NCBI RefSeq assembly: GCF_030409635.1
Contig: NZ_JAUFQF010000001.1
Coordinates: forward strand, 124,001 to 188,000
Reading direction: 5' to 3'
From: Vibrio agarivorans
GTDB lineage: Bacteria > Pseudomonadota > Gammaproteobacteria > Enterobacterales > Vibrionaceae
DNA length: 64,000 nucleotides
Shown here: positions 9,818 to 18,315 of the stretch, in pieces
Layout: each line of letters opens with the position of its first letter
Position numbering within the stretch: position 1 is the first letter of the stretch
Notes under the pieces: model-generated
Told to the model about the DNA's origin: nothing
Seen by the model: only the letters and a program-made list of their open reading frames with translations
Database searches by the model: none
Translations under genes and position numbers: made by a program

Positions 9818-10021
9818 TTAAAATATCGGTATGTATTTACTGATCAGCCCACAGCAAATAATAAACAGACTCAATTCTGCAATTGCGGGTGAGGCGATGT
9901 ATTTATGTGCACCAAGTTTAATTGCTACATAGAATATGAATGAACAAGCAATATAAGAAATGGCTATTACGATAATAATAGGTGGGATGTAAATCTCACC
10001 CCAAGCAATTTCATGAGGCAT
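9818..10021 (-). CDS. DUF1656 small membrane protein (AaeX-like)
   Basis: 67 residues with two hydrophobic segments (PPIIIVIAISYIACSFIFYV and LSLFIICCGLISKYIPIF). The starting MPHEIAWGEIYIPP resembles AaeX/DUF1656 proteins, which accompany AaeA/AaeB pumps. First gene of the operon. An operator candidate is 71 bp upstream at 10092. The molecular role of this family is not known. Confidence 0.8.
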   Translation of the reverse strand: MPHEIAWGEIYIPPIIIVIAISYIACSFIFYVAIKLGAHKYIASPAIAELSLFIICCGLISKYIPIF

Positions 10022-10091
10022 AAAGCACTTCTCTTTATTTAGCTAACTGGGGCTTATTTTACCTATAAGGGTTAAAGAGCGGTAATCGTGT

Positions 10092-10112
10092 TAGATGGGT
10101 TCGATCCATCGA
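10092..10112. promoter_or_regulatory. Candidate palindromic operator (TAGATGG-N7-CCATCGA)
   Basis: Half-sites pair at 6 of 7 positions around a 7-bp spacer. It lies 71 bp upstream of the aaeX-like start codon on the opposite strand. Confidence 0.55.
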
Positions 10113-10259
10113 AATCCTACCTGAGTAAATTCTATGGAGTTTTTGTAACCATAAAGAGGTAAATAAAATTTATTTTTGAGTTGTTTTTAAATTTATTAAC
10201 TCATGATTTTTATATTAATTTCAGTGTTTTACTGTTGATTTTAGCGTCGTTCAGATCCT

Positions 10260-10280
10260 TGGGAGGATTTTGTCCATCAA
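10260..10280. promoter_or_regulatory. Candidate palindromic operator upstream of aspT
   Basis: The right half CCATCAA is exact; the left half TGGGAGG is degenerate but keeps the GG edge and 7-bp spacer. It is followed by ACGAATT, close to the ATGAATT that follows the 14098 site. Located 143-163 bp before the aspT ATG. Confidence 0.5.
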
Positions 10281-10422
10281 AACGAATTATCTGTTTCTTC
10301 ACAACGTAACTAATATGGCCTCACTCGCTAAGCACTGCGGGAAACAAATTCGGTTTTAACTTTACTCCTTAGCTTCTTGTTTATGTAGTTAAGGTGATAA
10401 TAAACAAAGAAGTGATTTAGTT

Positions 10423-12138
10423 ATGAGCTTAATATCAGATTTATTCAACTTATCACCATTTATTGCGTTATTTATTACGCTATCTTTAGGTTACCTAGTA
10501 GGTAAAATTACCATCGGACGTTTTGTTCTTGGTGGTGTTGCAGGTACTCTATTGATGGGCGTAGTCATTGGGCAATTTGGTGTTCATATTGACCCAGGAG
10601 TGAAAAGCATCTTCTTTGCACTCTTTATCTATGCTGTTGGTTATCAAGGCGGTGCACAATTCTTCAAAGCACTCAACTTTAAAACCATCAATATCCTGCT
10701 TTCAGCAGTAGTGATGACAGTTTCTGGTCTATTGTGTGTTCTTGCAGCAGCATGGATGTTTGACCTTGACCGTGGTACGGCAGCAGGTCTCGCGGCTGGT
10801 GGTCTTACTCAATCAGCAATTATTGGTACTGCCGGTGATGCGATTGGTCGTCTTGGTGGCTTGACTGAAGAAGCTAAGCACCTAATGCAAACGAATGTTG
10901 CCGTTGGTTACGCTGTAACTTATATCTTCGGTTCTCTAGGTCCAATCCTAATGGTGACATGGGTATTCCCAACACTAATGAAGTGGGATATCCGCGCTGA
11001 AGCAATCAAAATGGCAGAAGCGAATTCAGATGGTAAAGCAGAGCTTGGTGCTGGTGAATTCAATGCGATGACAAAACTTGAGACTCGCGCTTTTGAAATC
11101 AAAGCAGAGAGTAAAGTGAATGGTTTGACACTGGCTCAAATCAACCAAGATTCAGTAGACGCATGCATCGAAGTTATTGAGCGTGACGGCAAAGCGATTG
11201 AAGCAGACAAGTTCACTAAACTTCAACAAGGTGATGTTCTGGTTATCACGGGTACTCGTAAAGCCATTGGTCAGTTGAAAGGCGACTCTGTTGGTTCTGA
11301 AGTTGTACTTCCAGAAGAGTACGAAATTATTGAAGAGAACCGTCAGCTTATCGCAGACAACAAACAGCTGATTGGTCGTACATTAGGTCAAATCAAATCA
11401 GCAGCGAACAAAGGCACTTACCGTGGTGTTTATGTGACTGATTACCTTCGTGAAGGTGCATCAATCCCAGTTCACGCTGACCTTGTTGTTAAGAAAAATG
11501 ATGTTATCCAACTAACAGGTTCACCAAGCGATATTAACCGTGTTCAAGGTACTATCGGCAAGCCAATGAACTCAGCAACAATGACCGATTTCATTGTACT
11601 AGGCATGGGTATGGTATTGGGTCTTTTGATTGGCCTAATCAACTTCAAAATTGCAGGTATCCCGGTGACAATCGGCTCTGGTGCAGGCTGTCTAGTGTCA
11701 GGTCTGATTGTTGGTTGGTTGCGTAGCCGTAACCCACATGTAGCGCAGTTCCCTGAATCAGCTGCTGGCTTTATTCGTGACTTCGGTCTTGCAGCTTTCG
11801 TGGGTATTGTTGGTCTAGAGGCAGGTCCTCAAGCGGTAGACACCATTAAAGAACATGGTATGACATTATTGTTCTTAGGTGCTGGCGTGACAATCATTCC
11901 ACAGATCATTTCGTTCTTCTTCTCTTACTTTGTTTTGAGAATCAAAAACCCAATTGAAGCACTTGGTTGTGTGACTGGTGGTCGAAGTGCAAACCCTGCG
12001 TTTGCGGCATTGATGGAAAAAACAGGCAATGCAACTCCAGTATTCTCATTCACAGTGACTTACGCAGTAGCAAACGTGCTATTGACCCTTTGGGGACCAA
12101 TTATCGTCGGCATTATCTCCGTCAACGCTGGTATGTAA
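10423..12138 (+). CDS. aspT: Aspartate:alanine antiporter
   Basis: 571-residue inner-membrane protein of the AspT/YidE (AAEx) family. Two blocks of membrane helices (about 1-170 and 385-571) flank a cytoplasmic region with two RCK_C/TrkA_C-like domains (about 210-290 and 295-380; KLQQGDVLVITGTRKAIGQL and KKNDVIQLTGSPSDINRV). Family members swap external aspartate for internal alanine. With the decarboxylase encoded 116 bp downstream this gives an electrogenic, proton-consuming cycle, which implies acid tolerance or energy conservation. The aspT-asd pairing makes AspT more likely than YidE. Palindromic operator candidate upstream at 10260. Confidence 0.9.
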   Translation: MSLISDLFNLSPFIALFITLSLGYLVGKITIGRFVLGGVAGTLLMGVVIGQFGVHIDPGVKSIFFALFIYAVGYQGGAQFFKALNFKTINILLSAVVMTVSGLLCVLAAAWMFDLDRGTAAGLAAGGLTQSAIIGTAGDAIGRLGGLTEEAKHLMQTNVAVGYAVTYIFGSLGPILMVTWVFPTLMKWDIRAEAIKMAEANSDGKAELGAGEFNAMTKLETRAFEIKAESKVNGLTLAQINQDSVDACIEVIERDGKAIEADKFTKLQQGDVLVITGTRKAIGQLKGDSVGSEVVLPEEYEIIEENRQLIADNKQLIGRTLGQIKSAANKGTYRGVYVTDYLREGASIPVHADLVVKKNDVIQLTGSPSDINRVQGTIGKPMNSATMTDFIVLGMGMVLGLLIGLINFKIAGIPVTIGSGAGCLVSGLIVGWLRSRNPHVAQFPESAAGFIRDFGLAAFVGIVGLEAGPQAVDTIKEHGMTLLFLGAGVTIIPQIISFFFSYFVLRIKNPIEALGCVTGGRSANPAFAALMEKTGNATPVFSFTVTYAVANVLLTLWGPIIVGIISVNAGM

Positions 12139-12190
12139 TTCAGACTATAACGTCAGTCTAAGACGTAAATCCAATTAAAACAGTAAGCGA

Positions 12191-12212
12191 TTCCCTGGCC
12201 AAACATAGGGAA
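12191..12212 (+). repeat. Intercistronic hairpin between aspT and asd copy 1
   Basis: TTCCCT, 10-nt loop, AGGGAA in the 116-bp gap. No T-run follows, so it is more likely an mRNA-stabilising or processing hairpin than a terminator. A different hairpin (CCCTCAT near 14297 with ATGGGAGGG near 14311) occupies the matching place before copy 2. Confidence 0.4.
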
Positions 12213-12238
12213 GGGGATCGACTTGCTAAAATTTATGA

Positions 12239-13850
12239 AAGTAAGGTATCTATTATGACTACTCAAACTCCAACTATCGATTTTTCAAAATTCGCTGACC
12301 TAAGCCCATTCGAGCTAAAAGACAAACTGATTGAAGTGGCGCAAGCTGTGCCAGATCGTGCACTTCTTGATGCAGGTCGAGGTAATCCTAACTTTCTAGC
12401 AACGCTACCTCGTAAAGCATTCATCCGTCTTGGTGAGTTTGCGGTAGCAGAAGCAGAGCGTAACTACGCTTACCTAGGTGGTGATTTCGGTGGTATCCCT
12501 GATGGTGTTGGCATCGTTGAGCGTTTCGACACGTTCGCAAGCCAATATGCAACAGACAAAGGCGTTGATTTCCTACGTCGTGCACTAAGCTACGCAAAAG
12601 ACCGTCTAGGCATCGAAAAACAAGCGTTTCTAAACGAGCTAGTACTGGCTTACCTTGCGTGTAACTACCCAGTGCCACCACGTATGCTAGTGAACATTGA
12701 GAAAGTGGTTAAACAATACATCGCAGAAGAGATGTACGGCCCAATGCCAATGACGACTAACTTTGACCTGTTCGCAACAGAAGGCGGCACAGCGTCAATG
12801 ACCTACACATTCGCAACCATGTTCAACAATGGTCTATTGAAAAAAGGTGACAAAGTTGCGCTAATCACGCCAATCTTTACACCTTACCTAGAAATCCCAG
12901 AGCTAGCAGAATATGAGCTGGAAATCGTTGAGCTACGCCTTGATGAGACCACTTGGCAGCTACCAATGTCTGAAATCGAAAAACTTGCAGATACAGACAT
13001 CAAATTGCTTTGTGTTGTTAACCCAGCAAACCCAGCATCAGTGAAATTCTCTGATGAAACACTGGATAACCTAGCAAACTTCGTTAACGTGCAGCGCAGC
13101 GACCTATTCATCATCACAGATGACGTGTACGGCACATTCGCAGATGAGTTCGTTTCGCTGTTCGCAAAACTACCGTACAACACACTATGTGTTTACTCAT
13201 TCTCTAAATACTTCGGTGCAACAGGCTGGCGTCTAGGCACTATCGGTATTCACGATGAGAACGTGTTCGACGATACACTTCGCTCATTCAGCGAAGAGAC
13301 ACAGTGCCAATTGGATGACCGTTACAAAACACTGACTCCAGAGCCACGTGACATCAAATTCATCGACCGCATCGTCGCTGATAGCCGCAGCGTAGCGCTG
13401 AACCACACAGCAGGTCTGTCTCTACCTCAACAAGTACAAATGGCGATGTTTGCATTAACTTGTCTAATGGACTCAGAAGGTCGCTACAAAGCCGCTTGCA
13501 AACGCATCATCCGTGAGCGTTACACAACGCTTTACAAAAACATGGGTGTAGCAATCGAAGAGAACAAAGACCGAGTGGATTACTACACACTTCTAGAGCT
13601 AGACACTCTAGGTGGCAAACTTTACGGTCAAGAGTTTGTCGACTGGTTCAAAGCGAACGAGAAAGGTAAAGACTTCCTATTCCGTCTTGCTCATGAAACT
13701 GGTGTGATTCTACTACCTGGTAAAGGTTTCGATACTGTACATGCTTCAGTTCGTGTATCACTAGCGAACCTAACTCACTACGAGTACGAGCTAATCGGCC
13801 GCGCAACACGCACTGTGCTTGATGAGTACTTCCAAGAGTTCTCTGCTTAA
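12239..13850 (+). repeat. Direct repeat, copy 1 (asd gene plus ribosome site)
   Basis: This 1.6-kb segment recurs at 14341-15952 at a constant offset of 2102 bp with few substitutions. The copies share the stretch upstream of the ATG including the AAGG ribosome site, and stop matching right after the stop codon. Such a long direct repeat is a substrate for homologous recombination that would delete 2.1 kb. Confidence 0.95.
12255..13850 (+). CDS. asd: Aspartate 4-decarboxylase, copy 1
   Basis: 531-residue PLP-dependent, fold-type I enzyme converting L-aspartate to L-alanine and CO2. Visible features are the PLP lysine in SFSKYFGATGWRLG (K318), the aspartate and tyrosine of TDDVYGTF (D290, Y292), NPANP (256-260) and the substrate-carboxylate arginine in HASVRVSLANL. 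Length fits bacterial AspD (about 530). It consumes a proton per turnover and supplies alanine for exchange by AspT just upstream. The ribosome site AAGG lies 9 nt before the ATG. It is followed by its own terminator. The symbol asd for this enzyme must not be confused with aspartate-semialdehyde dehydrogenase. Confidence 0.95.
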   Translation: MTTQTPTIDFSKFADLSPFELKDKLIEVAQAVPDRALLDAGRGNPNFLATLPRKAFIRLGEFAVAEAERNYAYLGGDFGGIPDGVGIVERFDTFASQYATDKGVDFLRRALSYAKDRLGIEKQAFLNELVLAYLACNYPVPPRMLVNIEKVVKQYIAEEMYGPMPMTTNFDLFATEGGTASMTYTFATMFNNGLLKKGDKVALITPIFTPYLEIPELAEYELEIVELRLDETTWQLPMSEIEKLADTDIKLLCVVNPANPASVKFSDETLDNLANFVNVQRSDLFIITDDVYGTFADEFVSLFAKLPYNTLCVYSFSKYFGATGWRLGTIGIHDENVFDDTLRSFSEETQCQLDDRYKTLTPEPRDIKFIDRIVADSRSVALNHTAGLSLPQQVQMAMFALTCLMDSEGRYKAACKRIIRERYTTLYKNMGVAIEENKDRVDYYTLLELDTLGGKLYGQEFVDWFKANEKGKDFLFRLAHETGVILLPGKGFDTVHASVRVSLANLTHYEYELIGRATRTVLDEYFQEFSA

Positions 13851-13876
13851 TATTTAAAGTAATTAGAATGAATATT

Positions 13877-13900
13877 GCCCCGCTTATGCGGGGCTTTTTT
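13877..13900 (+). terminator. Intrinsic terminator after asd copy 1
   Basis: Perfect 7-bp GC stem GCCCCGC/GCGGGGC with TTAT loop and a T6 run, 26 bp after the stop codon. Confidence 0.93.
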
Positions 13901-14097
13901 ATTTGTTAATTTAAATTAGTGATGTGGGTTAATTTGAACCGTGAGTATGTTATTTCCATTTACAGTAAATAATCGAGGGTGATATCTAGTTTTGTATAGC
14001 CATAAAGAGTTATATTATGTTTTTATTTAACGTCACTCTTGTGTGGGTTTTGATTTAAGTTTTTGTTTTTATTCGTTTAAATTGTGGCTCTTGGTGT

Positions 14098-14118
14098 TTG
14101 ATGGGTTTTGTCCATCAA
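14098..14118. promoter_or_regulatory. Perfect palindromic operator candidate (TTGATGG-N7-CCATCAA)
   Basis: Two exact complementary 7-nt arms around GTTTTGT. This is one of the two best copies of the motif recurring in the first 30 kb. It is followed by TATGAATT, similar to the sequence after the aspT site. Confidence 0.6.
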
Positions 14119-14157
14119 TATGAATTGTTGGTTTTTAAATACCTACCTTAAGATGAA

Positions 14158-14244
14158 CGCATTCGTGAAGTTGGTCTGGCAGCGTTTACTGCACTGTGTG
14201 AACCTTTCAACGTTAACAGTATTAATGTAAGCGCTGGCACGTAA
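14158..14244 (+). pseudogene. Remnant of a second aspT gene
   Basis: One open frame here encodes RIREVGLAAFTALCE, then INVSAGT and a stop. The first piece matches the AspT segment FIRDFGLAAFVGI (near residue 450) and the second matches the AspT C-terminus (ISVNAGM). The sequence between them in the intact protein, about 110 residues, is missing, as is nearly everything before. I infer an internally deleted second aspT. The match is short, so alignment against aspT is needed, but its position just before asd copy 2 makes chance unlikely. Confidence 0.6.
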
Positions 14245-14340
14245 TGTAAATGTGTTTAATCACATTGTTTATTTTCCTATTTATTCATAGATGCATCCCT
14301 CATGGTTTTATGGGAGGGGTACGTCTTACCTAAATTTAAG

Positions 14341-15952
14341 AAGTAAGGTATCTATTATGACTACTCAAACTCCAACTATCGATTTTTCAAAATTCGCTGA
14401 CCTAAGCCCATTCGAGCTAAAAGACAAACTGATTGAAGTGGCGCAAGCTGTGCCAGATCGTGCACTTCTTGATGCAGGTCGAGGTAATCCTAACTTTCTA
14501 GCAACGCTACCTCGTAAAGCATTCATCCGTCTTGGTGAGTTTGCGGTAGCAGAAGCAGAGCGTAACTACGCTTACCTAGGTGGTGATTTCGGTGGTATCC
14601 CTGATGGTGTTGGCATCGTTGAGCGTTTCGACACGTTCGCAAGCCAATATGCAACAGACAAAGGCGTTGATTTCCTACGTCGTGCACTAAGCTACGCAAA
14701 AGACCGTCTAGGCATCGAAAAACAAGCGTTTCTAAACGAGCTAGTACTGGCTTACCTTGCGTGTAACTACCCAGTACCACCACGTATGCTAGTGAACATT
14801 GAGAAAGTGGTTAAACAATACATCGCAGAAGAGATGTACGGCCCAATGCCAATGACGACTAACTTTGACCTGTTCGCAACAGAAGGCGGCACAGCGTCAA
14901 TGACCTACACATTCGCAACCATGTTCAACAATGGTCTATTGAAAAAAGGTGACAAAGTTGCGCTAATCACGCCAATCTTTACACCTTACCTAGAAATCCC
15001 AGAGCTAGCAGAATATGAGCTGGAAATCGTTGAGCTACGCCTTGATGAGACCACTTGGCAGCTACCAATGTCTGAAATCGAAAAACTTGCAGATACAGAC
15101 ATCAAACTGCTTTGTGTTGTTAACCCAGCAAACCCAGCATCAGTGAAATTCTCTGATGAAACACTGGATAACCTAGCAAACTTCGTCAACGAGCAGCGTA
15201 AAGACCTATTCATCATCACAGATGACGTGTACGGCACATTCGCAGATGAGTTTGTTTCTTTGTTCGCAAAACTACCGTACAACACACTATGTGTCTACTC
15301 ATTCTCTAAATACTTCGGTGCAACAGGCTGGCGTCTAGGCACTATCGGTATTCACGATGAGAACGTGTTCGACGATACACTTCGCTCATTCAGCGAAGAG
15401 ACACAGTGCCAATTGGATGACCGTTACAAAACCCTGACTCCAGAGCCACGTGACATCAAATTCATCGACCGTATTGTCGCTGATAGCCGCAGCGTAGCGC
15501 TGAACCACACGGCAGGTCTGTCTCTACCTCAACAAGTACAAATAGCAATGTTTGCACTGACTTGTCTAATGGACTCAGAAGGTCGCTACAAAGCCGCTTG
15601 CAAACGCATCATCCGTGAGCGCTACACAACGCTTTACAAAAACATGGGTGTAGAAATCGAAGAGAACAAAGACCGTGTGGATTACTACACACTCCTAGAG
15701 CTAGACACGCTAGGTGGCAAACTTTACGGTCAAGAGTTTGTCGACTGGTTCAAAGCTAACGAGAAAGGTAAAGACTTCCTATTCCGTCTTGCTCACGAAA
15801 CCGGCGTCATCTTACTACCTGGTAAAGGTTTCGACACAGTACACGCTTCAGTACGTGTATCACTAGCGAACCTTACTCACCACGAGTACGAACTCATCGG
15901 TCGAGCAACACGCACTGTGCTGGATGAGTACTTCCAAGAGTTCTCTGCGTAA
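14341..15952 (+). repeat. Direct repeat, copy 2 (asd gene plus ribosome site)
   Basis: Second copy of the segment at 12239-13850, with scattered, mostly silent, substitutions. Its high identity points to recent duplication or ongoing gene conversion. Confidence 0.95.
14357..15952 (+). CDS. asd: Aspartate 4-decarboxylase, copy 2
   Basis: 531 residues, differing from copy 1 at only five positions by my reading (V279E, S282K, M/I in QVQxAMF, A/E in GVxIEENK, Y/H in LTHxEYEL). All catalytic elements are kept (K318, TDDVYGTF, NPANP), so it should be active. I chose the ATG at 14357 because its ribosome site and context are identical to copy 1; the open frame continues upstream to 14291 but that part is not conserved. 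It is preceded by its own operator palindrome and an aspT remnant and followed by its own terminator, so the two copies can be expressed independently. Confidence 0.95.
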   Translation: MTTQTPTIDFSKFADLSPFELKDKLIEVAQAVPDRALLDAGRGNPNFLATLPRKAFIRLGEFAVAEAERNYAYLGGDFGGIPDGVGIVERFDTFASQYATDKGVDFLRRALSYAKDRLGIEKQAFLNELVLAYLACNYPVPPRMLVNIEKVVKQYIAEEMYGPMPMTTNFDLFATEGGTASMTYTFATMFNNGLLKKGDKVALITPIFTPYLEIPELAEYELEIVELRLDETTWQLPMSEIEKLADTDIKLLCVVNPANPASVKFSDETLDNLANFVNEQRKDLFIITDDVYGTFADEFVSLFAKLPYNTLCVYSFSKYFGATGWRLGTIGIHDENVFDDTLRSFSEETQCQLDDRYKTLTPEPRDIKFIDRIVADSRSVALNHTAGLSLPQQVQIAMFALTCLMDSEGRYKAACKRIIRERYTTLYKNMGVEIEENKDRVDYYTLLELDTLGGKLYGQEFVDWFKANEKGKDFLFRLAHETGVILLPGKGFDTVHASVRVSLANLTHHEYELIGRATRTVLDEYFQEFSA

Positions 15953-15974
15953 TTCGTAGTTGCTAGAAAATATA

Positions 15975-16001
15975 AGCCCCGTCAAGTCGGGGCTTTTTTA
16001 T
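15975..16001 (+). terminator. Intrinsic terminator after asd copy 2
   Basis: AGCCCCG/CGGGGCT stem with 6-nt loop and T-run, 22 bp after the stop and just before gltS. Confidence 0.92.
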
Positions 16002-16022
16002 TAGGTTGTTTAGGTCGTGATA

Positions 16023-17231
16023 ATGAATGTAATTTCTGTAAATGCCGTTGAATCTGCCATTTTGGCACTCTTAATGTTGTTGTTTGGTGAGATCACCAAA
16101 AAACACACACCATTATTAAGTAAATATCATATCCCAGGGCCGGTGATTGGTGGGTGCATTGCAGCCTTAATTACTACTTGCCTATATCGCATGGGAATGG
16201 AGTTCGAATTTGAACTTCCCTATAAAGAGACGTTGATGCTGATGTTTTTCGCAGGCATTGGTTTAAGCGCAAATATCAAGCAGCTATTCCAAGGCGGACG
16301 ATTGTTTGTTGTCTTTCTCGGAATCGCCGTTGTTTATATTATTTTTCAGGACGCTATCGGTGTCGCTGCAGCCTCGTTCTTAGGACTGGATCCTAAGCTA
16401 GGCCTGATGACGGGTTCTATTACCCTATCAGGTGGGCATGGCACTGGTGCTGCGTGGGCGTCGATGTTTCATGACCATTTTGGTGTCGATAATGCACTCG
16501 AAATCGCGATGGCCTGTGCCACTTTTGGTCTTGTCATTGGCGGTATTATCGGAGCGCCATTAGGTACGTATTTAGTTGAAAAGAATCAACTTTCAACACC
16601 GAACGTACATGCAACAGATGTGGGCCATAAAAAGGCCCATCACATGCCGAATAAGGGCAATGTACTTCATGGCATTGGAAGCGTTGTTCTTCTTGCCTGC
16701 TGTGTTGAACTTAGCCAAATGCTGCACAGTTTAGTGCTTGTGCTCGATGTGCATTGGCTGAACATGGTGCCAAATTTTGTCTATGCGTTATTTGTTGGTG
16801 CACTATTCTCAACACTATTTAGCGAGAGCAAACCTGCCAAGATTGCGATGGTAGAAGTGGCACGTTTAAGCTCAATTGCCCTGAGTATATTCTTATCTAT
16901 GGCACTGCTTGAAATCAAACTTTGGCAGCTGTTTGATATGGCGTTGTCGCTGGTGGTCATCCTAACGATTCAAACATTGTTTACTATTGTGTTTGTTACG
17001 TCCGTTACCTATAAGCTACTCGGTAAAAATTACGATGCCGCGGTGATGGCAAGTGGCCATGCGGGTTTTGGTTTGGGTGCGACACCGACAGCCATGCTCA
17101 ACATGAATGGTATCACGGGTTATTACGGCCCATCGGCACAAGCGTATTTTATCGTGCCATTAATTGGCGCATTCTTTATCGATCTCTCTAACCTAATTGT
17201 AATAGAGACATTTTTACATTTCATGTCTTGA
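16023..17231 (+). CDS. gltS: Sodium/glutamate symporter
   Basis: 402 residues from the ATG at 16023, which has AGG at proper distance; a GTG six bases earlier is too close to it. E. coli GltS is 401. It is an inner-membrane protein with about ten helices and the two inverted-repeat signature loops [15 protein letters not shown] (about 140) and [20 protein letters not shown] (about 345). It should import glutamate with Na+, possibly aspartate or a related dicarboxylate given the neighbours. It sits between asd copy 2 and pdxY; its stop codon overlaps the palindrome for pdxY. The preceding terminator leaves gltS without an obvious own promoter, so read-through may matter. Confidence 0.9.
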   Translation: MNVISVNAVESAILALLMLLFGEITKKHTPLLSKYHIPGPVIGGCIAALITTCLYRMGMEFEFELPYKETLMLMFFAGIGLSANIKQLFQGGRLFVVFLGIAVVYIIFQDAIGVAAASFLGLDPKLGLMTGSITLSGGHGTGAAWASMFHDHFGVDNALEIAMACATFGLVIGGIIGAPLGTYLVEKNQLSTPNVHATDVGHKKAHHMPNKGNVLHGIGSVVLLACCVELSQMLHSLVLVLDVHWLNMVPNFVYALFVGALFSTLFSESKPAKIAMVEVARLSSIALSIFLSMALLEIKLWQLFDMALSLVVILTIQTLFTIVFVTSVTYKLLGKNYDAAVMASGHAGFGLGATPTAMLNMNGITGYYGPSAQAYFIVPLIGAFFIDLSNLIVIETFLHFMS

Positions 17232-17248
17232 TGGATCTTCCCCATCAA
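17228..17248. promoter_or_regulatory. Perfect palindromic operator candidate upstream of pdxY
   Basis: TTGATGG-N7-CCATCAA with exact arms, as at 14098 but with a different spacer (ATCTTCC). It overlaps the gltS stop codon and lies 82 bp before the pdxY start. The conserved arms and variable spacer argue for a DNA-binding site. Confidence 0.6.
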
Positions 17249-17329
17249 AGGGGATTAACAAAGTTTTGCACTTTGACATTAATATTTACTCAAGACATCA
17301 AAAACTATATTCAGAAGAGGAGTGACGGT

Positions 17330-18187
17330 TTGAAAGGTGTAATTTCAATTCAGTCTCATGTGGTCTTTGGCCATGCTGGCAATAGCTCTGCCGTTTTTCC
17401 TATGCAACGTATGGGACTCGAAGTATGGCCAATTCATACGGTGCAATTTTCCAACCACACACAATACCAACAAGGTTGGAAAGGAAGAGGCTTTGATGCC
17501 TCAGACATCAGCGATTTAGTCCAAGGTATTGATAATATTGGCAAGCTAAAAGATTGTTCAGCCGTAATTTCTGGTTACATGGGCAGTGCTGAGCAGTGTA
17601 TTTCGGTGGCGAAATCAGTAGAACACACAAAACAGAAGAATCCGGCAGCGATTTACGTCTGTGATCCGGTGATGGGAGACCCTGACAAAGGGTGTATCGT
17701 CGCTGAAGGCGTGCAAGAGCATTTGATGGAAACACTGATGCCGATGGCTGATGTTATCGTTCCGAATCAGTTCGAATTATCTCAGTTCGCCGGCATGGAG
17801 ATTAACTCTGTCGAGGATGCGGTTCACGCTTGTGAAAAAGCACTGCAAATGGGACCGAAAGTGGTGCTAGTGAAACATCTGCACTCGCTATCTAAGGATC
17901 TCTTCACCATGATGCTGGCGACATCTCGCGCTTGTTATTTATTGCAGCGCCCAATTTTGGATTTCGACAAGCAGCCTGTCGGGGTAGGTGATTTGATCAC
18001 AGCCGTGTATACCGCAAGTCTTGTTAACGGACTCACACCTAGCACTGCGTTTAAACACGCGAATGATGCAGTGTATGGGGTATTGAAAGCGACAGAAGAA
18101 GTCAATCAATGGGAGATTCAAACGATACTTGCACAACATGAATTTGTCGAGCCAACGTATGACTTTCCGCTTCTGAAGGTGAAATAA
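17330..18187 (+). CDS. pdxY: Pyridoxal kinase PdxY
   Basis: 285 residues from a TTG start (E. coli PdxY is 287). The TTG follows AGAGGAG at ideal distance, and the protein from there ([25 protein letters not shown]) aligns with the PdxY N-terminus; the upstream in-frame stretch does not. Motifs are [19 protein letters not shown], the [11 protein letters not shown] loop and the anion-hole GVGD near 243. One position normally Thr/Ser after GVGD is Leu. It phosphorylates pyridoxal to PLP with ATP. Its place beside two PLP-dependent decarboxylase genes suggests cofactor supply. A LysR gene follows on the same strand. Confidence 0.9.
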   Translation: MKGVISIQSHVVFGHAGNSSAVFPMQRMGLEVWPIHTVQFSNHTQYQQGWKGRGFDASDISDLVQGIDNIGKLKDCSAVISGYMGSAEQCISVAKSVEHTKQKNPAAIYVCDPVMGDPDKGCIVAEGVQEHLMETLMPMADVIVPNQFELSQFAGMEINSVEDAVHACEKALQMGPKVVLVKHLHSLSKDLFTMMLATSRACYLLQRPILDFDKQPVGVGDLITAVYTASLVNGLTPSTAFKHANDAVYGVLKATEEVNQWEIQTILAQHEFVEPTYDFPLLKVK

Positions 18188-18315
18188 ACATCGAGTGTGT
18201 AATGGGGTGTTGCTTAATGATTTGTTATGTAACACTCTAATGCAGCATGTGATCCAGTTGTCATTCTTGAGATCAGTGTTAACTTTAAGTAATACAAACA
18301 ATAAAAAGTGATGCC

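Larger units (their letters stand above)
10022..10422. promoter_or_regulatory. Divergent promoter region between the aaeX-like gene and aspT
   Basis: 401 bp with no gene. It holds two copies of the recurring palindrome, one near each divergent gene (10092 for aaeX, 10260 for aspT). The rest is AT-rich with several possible -10 hexamers near aspT. I see no small ORF with a good ribosome site. Confidence 0.6.
13851..14356 (+). promoter_or_regulatory. 506-bp gap before asd copy 2: promoter and aspT remnant
   Basis: After the terminator this gap holds AT-rich sequence, a perfect palindromic operator (14098), a short aspT-like remnant (14158-14244) and an intercistronic hairpin. The order operator, aspT piece, hairpin, asd repeats the layout of the intact aspT-asd operon upstream, which suggests a decayed operon copy. 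The remaining promoter could still drive asd copy 2. Confidence 0.6.

Noticed and set aside
12421..12681. Antisense ORF inside asd, present again in copy 2
   Set aside because: Conserved only because the sense gene is duplicated; no ribosome site or protein-like character.
14098..14118. TTGAT...ATCAA read as an FNR box
   Set aside because: FNR sites need TTGAT-N4-ATCAA; here the gap is 11, and the conserved part extends to GG/CC, so another protein is more likely.
17228..17248. Palindrome at the gltS stop as a terminator
   Set aside because: A 7-bp stem is possible but no T-run follows, and the same arms occur before many start codons rather than after genes.
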